Source: a virus
Reading direction: 5' to 3' (one strand)
DNA length: 32,641 nucleotides
Virus record (IMG/VR): IMGVR_UViG_3300028388_003028
Location: 1 to 32,641 of that record
The position numbers and the translations under genes were made by a program. Positions 27,417 to 32,641 of this stretch are shown here, piece after piece (position 1 is the first letter of the stretch; each line of letters starts with the position of its first letter). The notes beneath the pieces were generated by a model. The model saw only the letters and a list, made by a program, of their open reading frames with translations, made no database searches and was not told the origin of the DNA.

Positions 27417-28919
27417 ATGCGCCGGATCGCCTTGCTCGCTCTGATCGTTATTGCGCTCGCCGCGTTGATCGTCGGCGCTGGCGATCCGTACCCATCGAAA
27501 TCGCAGACTTATGGCGGCAAGAGTTACCCGCGCATCCGGTCGTCATTCGACTATGCGCGCGCATCTTGTACGGTAGCAGCAGAAGCCGACGACCCAGTGC
27601 TGACCGTCAAGACCAAACAAAAGACCGCGCATACCGTCAGACTGGATGCTGCGTATCTGACCGGACCTGGTGGCGGCGGACCAGTGTCTCGGACGGTTGT
27701 TTGGGGAGACTCGACTAGCAGCCTCAAGAAGTACAGCCAGACGATAGACCTCGCGACGATCGCCGGCGATTGGTCCTACTACACCGACGACACTATCCAG
27801 GTATGGGTGCGGGTCGACGGCGAGCTGGCGATGACTCGCAAGTTTGTGCCGATCGAGGACGTAACTCCGCCCGTGATCGCCTCGTTCACGGCCGATGCTC
27901 CCGACTCGACCGGTGCTGACGGCAACTGGCAGCTTGACGTGGCGTTCTCGGCCGACGAGAGCGGCGAGGCGGTAGTCAAGTTCGCGACGTCGGTCGGCGG
28001 CCTGGCATCTGCCGACACGGTGGTTCTGGGCACCGACATTAGCAGCTACGACGGTCCGCGAGATACAGGGATCTCACTTGATGCGCTGAACGCCGGTACG
28101 GTGTACGTGAGCCTGGTGGTTACCGACGACTCGGGCAACGCCAGCAGCACGTCGAACGATACGCAAGCGGTCACGCGCCAGGCGGACACGACACCGCCTA
28201 CTCTCACCTTTGTCTCGATCACCTACGACGAGGGCACCGAGACGGTCACCGGCAACGTGACTGGCGACGAGCCCTGGTACGCATCCTACCGCCACCGCTA
28301 CGATACCGACCCGTGGTCTACCGCCGCTGTAGGCGACACGCTCGCGTCTGACCAGACGGTAGTCGTAGACGTCTCTGGCGCGGCTGATGACACGGTGGTC
28401 GAGATCGAGGTAGGCGGAGACGATGAGCTAGGCAACTCCGCTACGCCGGTCTCTGATACCGTCACGGTAGTGCGCGGGTCTGGTGCGCCCAGCGCGCCTA
28501 CCGGCCTCGTAGCGACGATCAGCAACGATGTCGAGGCTCCCGACAAGCCGACCGGTGAGAGCGCCGTGGCTGGCACCGGCGAGATCGCTGTGACCTGGGA
28601 CGCGAACACCGAGCCTGACCTGAGCCACTATTACGTCTACAGGGGTACGACTAGCGGCAGCCTCACGAAGCTCCCAATGTCGCTGCTGACGGCAGAGTAC
28701 GACGATACGGATCTGGTGGATGGCGTGACGTACTACTACGCGATCACTGCCGTTGACGATAAATATAATGAATCAGTGCAATCTGACGAGACCAGCGCGG
28801 TGGCGGTCGTGGCTGACACGACGCCGCCTGCCGCGCCGACCGGGCTAGCGGCTACGATTAGCGGCGACACTACCCCGCCTGATGCTCCGACTGGGCTGAC
28901 GGCTACAACGCAGGAGTAA
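27417..28919 (+). CDS. Exported FN3-repeat protein (500 aa)
   Basis: Starts MRRIALLALIVIALAALIVG with a likely cut after VGA, and an SD GAGGGG. The mature protein is a string of beta domains: residues about 25-140 unassigned beta; an Ig-like domain from TPPVIASFTADAPDSTGADG; another from TPPTLTFVSITYDEGTETVT; and FN3 from 'PDKPTGESAVAGTGEIAVTW' through 'SHYYVYRGTTSG' and 'VTYYYAITAVDDKYNES'. It ends in two 17-residue tandem units, DTTPPAAPTGLAATISG and DTTPPDAPTGLTATTQE. The last unit is the A-strand of a further FN3 domain that never continues; the continuation appears in the next gene. A fibre-like extracellular protein is likely. Confidence 0.65.
   Translation: MRRIALLALIVIALAALIVGAGDPYPSKSQTYGGKSYPRIRSSFDYARASCTVAAEADDPVLTVKTKQKTAHTVRLDAAYLTGPGGGGPVSRTVVWGDSTSSLKKYSQTIDLATIAGDWSYYTDDTIQVWVRVDGELAMTRKFVPIEDVTPPVIASFTADAPDSTGADGNWQLDVAFSADESGEAVVKFATSVGGLASADTVVLGTDISSYDGPRDTGISLDALNAGTVYVSLVVTDDSGNASSTSNDTQAVTRQADTTPPTLTFVSITYDEGTETVTGNVTGDEPWYASYRHRYDTDPWSTAAVGDTLASDQTVVVDVSGAADDTVVEIEVGGDDELGNSATPVSDTVTVVRGSGAPSAPTGLVATISNDVEAPDKPTGESAVAGTGEIAVTWDANTEPDLSHYYVYRGTTSGSLTKLPMSLLTAEYDDTDLVDGVTYYYAITAVDDKYNESVQSDETSAVAVVADTTPPAAPTGLAATISGDTTPPDAPTGLTATTQE
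28815..28916 (+). repeat. Two 51-bp tandem repeats at the gene end
   Basis: Unit 1 (28815-28865) and unit 2 (28866-28916) encode 17-residue units DTTPP-x-APTGL-x-AT and end exactly at the stop codon. A more diverged copy lies at about 28490-28555. The repeats are a natural site for recombination that could add or remove FN3 domains. Confidence 0.8.
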
Positions 28920-28922
28920 GAA

Positions 28923-30284
28923 ATGCGACGGACCATGACTTGCCTATTGCTCGCCGTGATGGTCGGGCTGGCGCTCGCCCAGTCGGTGACGCTGGACTGG
29001 GACGACAACATTGAGGCTGATCTCTCGCACTACATCGTCTATCGAGGTGTCGAGACTGGCGTACTCTGGCCTATGTCAGTCTATGTTCCGAGCATCGCGG
29101 AGATCCTGACCAGCACGTATGTGGACACGTCGGTGCAGACAGATTCGACGTATTACTACGCGGTCACGGCAGTGGACAATGACGACAACGAGTCGTCTGA
29201 GAGTAGCGAGATTTCGGTGACGCTGGACTTCACCGCGCCCGATACCAGCTCGTTCGCGGCGGTGGTGTTCGACACGACAAACGCAAGCAACGTCATGCTC
29301 GACCTAGCGGCGGTAGCGGACGAAGCAGCCCTTGCCTCCTGGCAGTGGCGCGAGGCCTACGACGGTACGTGGACGCCGACCAGCGACCAGTGGGTTGCGA
29401 CCGACGATCACAGCGACACGACGTTTGCGACGAGCCTGAGCGATACGATCTACACGACGCTGGCTACGTCTGCGATGGACTCGGCGCAGGTGCGGTTCCG
29501 CCTCAAAGATGCCAATCAGAATGTGTCTGACTGGTACGGGCCGTTTGATAATGAGTTTGTGAGGGAGGATGCCTCTGGCAGCCCCAAACTCTACATCATT
29601 TATAGCGACAACCACAACACGGATTCAGATAACATCACGATTAGCGACGCAGATAACGACGGCAACGGAACTATCACGTATGACACTGGCTCATATACTG
29701 GAGATTATGAGGTAATTGAATCGTCGGATTGCACATACGGCGAACTGGACCAGGGCGATCCGAACAATGCGAACACCGGCGACCAGGAAGTAAATAGTGC
29801 CGTAGGCCTGCCACACACGAGCGGCAAAAACATTCTGATGTACTTCCCGCTCGGTGGGGTCGCCGGTACGGCGTCCGTTGATTCTGCCACCGTGCTCTAC
29901 TACGGGAATGGGGGGTGGATCGATGCAGGGGACACGTTGTTTGTTTACGGGGCCGACGATTCCGACCTGGTTGAGTGGGTCGATGAGTCCGACGTTTCCT
30001 ACAATTATAGCGATGTCTCGGCCACCACGGCCTGGGGTACAGCGATCAGCACATACGACAGTTTCACCGGGACTGACTTGACGATCCTTCAGGCCGAGCG
30101 GGCACCATCTGACTGGTATCACCTGGCTGCAACAAACGCGGTAACTCGTTGGATCGACGACGGCCAGCCAAATGCTGGGTTTTGGATTGATTTGGGAACT
30201 GCCGACAACGTATCCGACTGGCATATAATCGAGAATCACTCGAACGCTAGGTCGCCAGTCCTTCTGCTGTACGTGCAGGAGTAG
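28923..30284 (+). CDS. Exported FN3 + DNRLRE-like protein (453 aa)
   Basis: AGGAG lies six bases before the ATG, at the end of the previous gene. The product begins MRRTMTCLLLAVMVGLALA with an ALA-QS cleavage site. The mature N-terminus SVTLDWDDNIEADLSHYIVY is strand B onward of an FN3 domain, lacking strand A, followed by VQTDSTYYYAVTAVDNDDNE. A middle beta region (residues about 100-240) follows. Residues about 265-450 resemble a DNRLRE/CBM-like jelly-roll: NILMYFPLGGVAGTASVDSA, LTILQAERAPSDWYHLAATN, VTRWIDDGQPNAGFWIDLGT and the final SPVLLLYVQE. Such domains bind polysaccharide or form parts of surface filaments. The gene is translationally coupled to both neighbours. Confidence 0.65.
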   Translation: MRRTMTCLLLAVMVGLALAQSVTLDWDDNIEADLSHYIVYRGVETGVLWPMSVYVPSIAEILTSTYVDTSVQTDSTYYYAVTAVDNDDNESSESSEISVTLDFTAPDTSSFAAVVFDTTNASNVMLDLAAVADEAALASWQWREAYDGTWTPTSDQWVATDDHSDTTFATSLSDTIYTTLATSAMDSAQVRFRLKDANQNVSDWYGPFDNEFVREDASGSPKLYIIYSDNHNTDSDNITISDADNDGNGTITYDTGSYTGDYEVIESSDCTYGELDQGDPNNANTGDQEVNSAVGLPHTSGKNILMYFPLGGVAGTASVDSATVLYYGNGGWIDAGDTLFVYGADDSDLVEWVDESDVSYNYSDVSATTAWGTAISTYDSFTGTDLTILQAERAPSDWYHLAATNAVTRWIDDGQPNAGFWIDLGTADNVSDWHIIENHSNARSPVLLLYVQE

Positions 30285-30286
30285 CA

Positions 30287-32602
30287 ATGAAATATATACT
30301 GACAATTGCGATCTTGATTTGTCCGCTCGTAGCGATCGGCCAGTCCTGGACGAGTATCGATGCTTTTGAAGCGTTTAGCGATACGTTCTTTACGGTTGGG
30401 CAAGACAGCCTGTACCTTGATCATTTCGGCACGTCATTTGAATTTGGCGATAGCACATGGACGGACGCTGGCCGCAATAGGTTTTCAGTCTGGACAACGA
30501 CCACTCATGATGCTGACCTGTTTGTGGCGTACGGAACGACAGACAGTTACGGCGACACGGTGTCCGGCGACGGCAACCGATACTGGACTCACCTGCGGAT
30601 CATCCCCGGCCTGACCGCGAGCACCGAATATCATTACAAGATTGTAGCCGTGTCTGCGGCCGGCGATACGATCACGACCGACGATGCGACGTTCACGACG
30701 GTCAGCGGCAGCGGATGGACCGAGGTCACGGGAACGCCGCCGCACACGCTAGATTCTGCATCGACAACTTACTATCTATCGTCGGACGTGACCGCCGACA
30801 CGAGGGCTTTCACCATCAGCGCAAGTGGTATCACGCTCGACCTCAACGGCTACACCGTAAGCTACGACAACGATACACCAGATGTCGCAGACGGATCGTC
30901 GTGGGACTCGTTCTATTATTCATCGACTGCAACTTTCGGCGTTCGGGTCGGCTCGTCTAGTGTAACGATAACCGGAGGCTATATTGTTCAGGGATCTTAC
31001 GGAGGTCAAAGTTCCGCGAACGCTATTGGGTTCAATCCGATTTTGAGTTCCGCTGCGAGCACCGCAATACAGGGCGTTGACATTACGTATTATGGCGATC
31101 AGGTGTCCGGCATATACCTGCGAGGAACCCCCGGCGGTGATGTCTATTACACGTCGATCAGTGACACTGGCACGGTAATTGACAACCGGCACCAGGGCGT
31201 GGCGGCGGCCGAGGGCGACAACGGTATCGGCTATTACGGCGTCCTAGTGAAACGTGCTCGCCAGCAAGGCCTTATGTCCTCAAGTGGTGCGGAAAAATGC
31301 GAGGTCCGTGCAGATTCGTGGGCAACAAACTCGTTTTCCATTGCGCCCCAGAGGAACTCGGTTACGTATGACAACATTTTAATGGGCACTGGTTATCATA
31401 ATGTAGGCGGCGGTTGGGCTTTGATTGACGACTGCGATTCGCTGGTTGTGCGAAAGAATTTTGTTCACGTTGTGGCGCAAGAACCCAGCAACAGAAGCGA
31501 CGAGTATTCAACTCATGCCAGCGCCAACGGTATGCGGCTGACGCAGTACAGCGGCAGCAGCTATAACTATAACAATTACCTATACGAGTACAATACGATC
31601 CTGGCACAAGGACGGGATGCACCGGACCAGTTGCGCGGCACACAGTTCTTCTCGGGCGCGTATGTGAGCAACCTGCGTTTCAGGCACAATACCGTGAAGG
31701 TTGACATGCTGGACGATAGCGCCCCGACCTTCGGCGGGTGTGTCCATCTGCACGGCGGGTCGAACACGCCGGCGCTGCCGGTCTTATATTCCGACAACAC
31801 GTTTATCACTGACCTTCGGCACATCACCAGCAACGACAATTACGCCGGTGGTGGCCACCATCGTTTTGTTGACAACATCTTCCGCAAGATCGAAGACCGG
31901 GCTGATTATAACACCATCAAGCTCGGCTATTGGGTTTACGATTCCCCAGGCAACGAACTGTTTGATAACTACTTCTGGGGCGGCGCTGGCCCTGAAGACA
32001 ATAATTTCGACAACGCAAATTCCGAGGCCGAGAACTCGTATTATTATGGCCATACCTCCTGGTTCCGATTGGAAGACGGCAATGGTGTCTTGGCCAACGA
32101 GCCGGTAACGATGACGACCGCACAGGGCTACAGCTACACCGACACTACCGACGCCGGCGGGCTAGTGCGCCTGGATTTGTGCGACTGGGATTATACTGAG
32201 CCAGCGGGATCAACAACAGAATCCAAGACCGACCACAACGGCTGGATGATTCACTTCAACTCCGACTCAGTCGCCGTATCTGATGCCGATACGGCTGTCA
32301 GCAATACCAGCCTAACACCGCTGGTCTACACGATAGCGGGCTCTGGCGGCCAGGTGTCCGAGTTTTCGGTCTCTTCCGCCACCCGCACCGACGGCAACGC
32401 AGTGCTCGCCTGGAGCGATACCGGTGCCGACTCCTACCAGGTCCAGATCGACGCCAGTGGTGTGACGATCTACCACGCTACAACGACCGGCACGACGATC
32501 ACCATCCCCGACGTGGACCTCGGCGCGCTGGACGTTACGGTCTGGCCGATCACCAGCGGCGAGCAGGGGACACCGGCACGAACGCAGATAGCAGCGCAGT
32601 AG
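30287..32602 (+). CDS. Exported beta-helix protein with flanking FN3-like domains (771 aa)
   Basis: AGGAG lies five bases before the ATG and overlaps the previous stop. The N-terminus MKYILTIAILICPLVAIGQS is a signal peptide with an AIG-QS cut site. Residues about 40-140 contain an FN3-like domain (LRIIPGLTASTEYHYKIVAV). Residues about 160-560 show the repeating strand pattern of a right-handed parallel beta-helix (pectin-lyase fold): 'FTISASGITLDLNGYTVSYD', 'SSVTITGGYIVQGSYGG', 'CDSLVVRKNFVHVVAQEPSN', and 'NYLYEYNTILAQGRDAPDQ'. The last about 85 residues are another FN3-like unit (AVLAWSDTGADSYQVQIDAS). Beta-helices with such caps are typical of tail spikes and surface adhesins. The gene runs across the circle junction into the glycosidase-like gene. 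Confidence 0.7.
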   Translation: MKYILTIAILICPLVAIGQSWTSIDAFEAFSDTFFTVGQDSLYLDHFGTSFEFGDSTWTDAGRNRFSVWTTTTHDADLFVAYGTTDSYGDTVSGDGNRYWTHLRIIPGLTASTEYHYKIVAVSAAGDTITTDDATFTTVSGSGWTEVTGTPPHTLDSASTTYYLSSDVTADTRAFTISASGITLDLNGYTVSYDNDTPDVADGSSWDSFYYSSTATFGVRVGSSSVTITGGYIVQGSYGGQSSANAIGFNPILSSAASTAIQGVDITYYGDQVSGIYLRGTPGGDVYYTSISDTGTVIDNRHQGVAAAEGDNGIGYYGVLVKRARQQGLMSSSGAEKCEVRADSWATNSFSIAPQRNSVTYDNILMGTGYHNVGGGWALIDDCDSLVVRKNFVHVVAQEPSNRSDEYSTHASANGMRLTQYSGSSYNYNNYLYEYNTILAQGRDAPDQLRGTQFFSGAYVSNLRFRHNTVKVDMLDDSAPTFGGCVHLHGGSNTPALPVLYSDNTFITDLRHITSNDNYAGGGHHRFVDNIFRKIEDRADYNTIKLGYWVYDSPGNELFDNYFWGGAGPEDNNFDNANSEAENSYYYGHTSWFRLEDGNGVLANEPVTMTTAQGYSYTDTTDAGGLVRLDLCDWDYTEPAGSTTESKTDHNGWMIHFNSDSVAVSDADTAVSNTSLTPLVYTIAGSGGQVSEFSVSSATRTDGNAVLAWSDTGADSYQVQIDASGVTIYHATTTGTTITIPDVDLGALDVTVWPITSGEQGTPARTQIAAQ

Positions 32603-32641
32603 GAGTACAGCATGAAGGTTACCAGCGGCCCTAATTACTGG
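32543..32641. repeat. Terminal direct repeat, right copy (circular contig overlap)
   Basis: Identical to 1-99. It contains the end of the beta-helix gene and, from 32612, the first 10 codons of the glycosidase-like gene. Confidence 0.9.
32612..32641 (+). CDS. 5' fragment of glycosidase-like gene (duplicate of 70-99)
   Basis: Reads MKVTSGPNYW up to the end of the window. It is the overlap copy of the gene at 70-1776 and should be merged with it. Confidence 0.9.
   Translation, partial: MKVTSGPNYW

Overview
The window is one complete temperate phage genome (or excised circular prophage) captured as a circular contig. The first 99 bases are repeated exactly as the last 99 bases, so the unit is 32,542 bp and the gene ending at 32602 runs straight into the gene starting at 70. 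Gene content is that of a small siphovirus with an HK97-type head and a tail with tube, tape measure and baseplate/fibre genes. The DNA is GC-rich, almost every gene has a clear Shine-Dalgarno sequence, and neighbouring genes mostly overlap by 1-4 bases (ATGA, GTGA, TGATG). I cannot name the host. A 45-bp segment identical in form to the 3' half of a tRNA-Thr(CGT) shows where the phage probably integrates. A spanin-like gene pair and Sec signal peptides point to a Gram-negative-type envelope.

Layout. (1) 70-4560, plus strand: a large glycosidase-like protein, a small Ig-like/BppU-like protein, then a lysis cassette (coiled-coil membrane protein, M15 peptidase endolysin, phosphoesterase, a small hypothetical protein, a two-helix membrane protein, overlapping spanin-like genes). 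(2) 4550-6830, minus strand: the lysogeny arm, with a small membrane protein coupled to a tyrosine integrase, attP, a small hypothetical gene and a CI-like repressor. (3) 6831-6925: divergent control region with a palindromic operator candidate and a promoter for the rightward genes. (4) 6926-13082, plus strand: early genes, with an excisionase-like HTH protein, a structured leader, a Sak4/RecA-like ATPase, many small proteins, a glycine-rich repeat region, a replication initiator carrying an 11-bp iteron array inside its gene (lambda-like origin), a helicase-loader candidate and RusA. (5) 13159-18807: terminase small and large subunits, portal fused to a MuF-like domain, prohead protease and major capsid protein. 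(6) 18859-27063: connectors, tail terminator, tail tube, tail chaperones with a predicted -1 frameshift, tape measure and baseplate proteins. (7) 27082-32602: four consecutive genes whose products begin with Sec-type signal peptides and carry FN3, DNRLRE-like and beta-helix domains.

The repressor and integrase arm maintains lysogeny. The rightward early operon excises and replicates the genome, and the late operon builds head and tail and then, across the circle junction, lyses the cell. The most unusual part is region 7. Virion proteins are normally assembled in the cytoplasm and lack export signals, yet four adjacent genes encode signal peptides, and one FN3 domain appears to be cut between two of them, with its first strand at the end of one protein and the rest at the mature start of the next. 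Other points of interest are the iterons inside the initiator gene, twin glycine-rich ORFs sharing an ATGGTAG junction, a gp10-like gene without a usable start codon, and a recurrent CATGGAGGG translation-initiation element.
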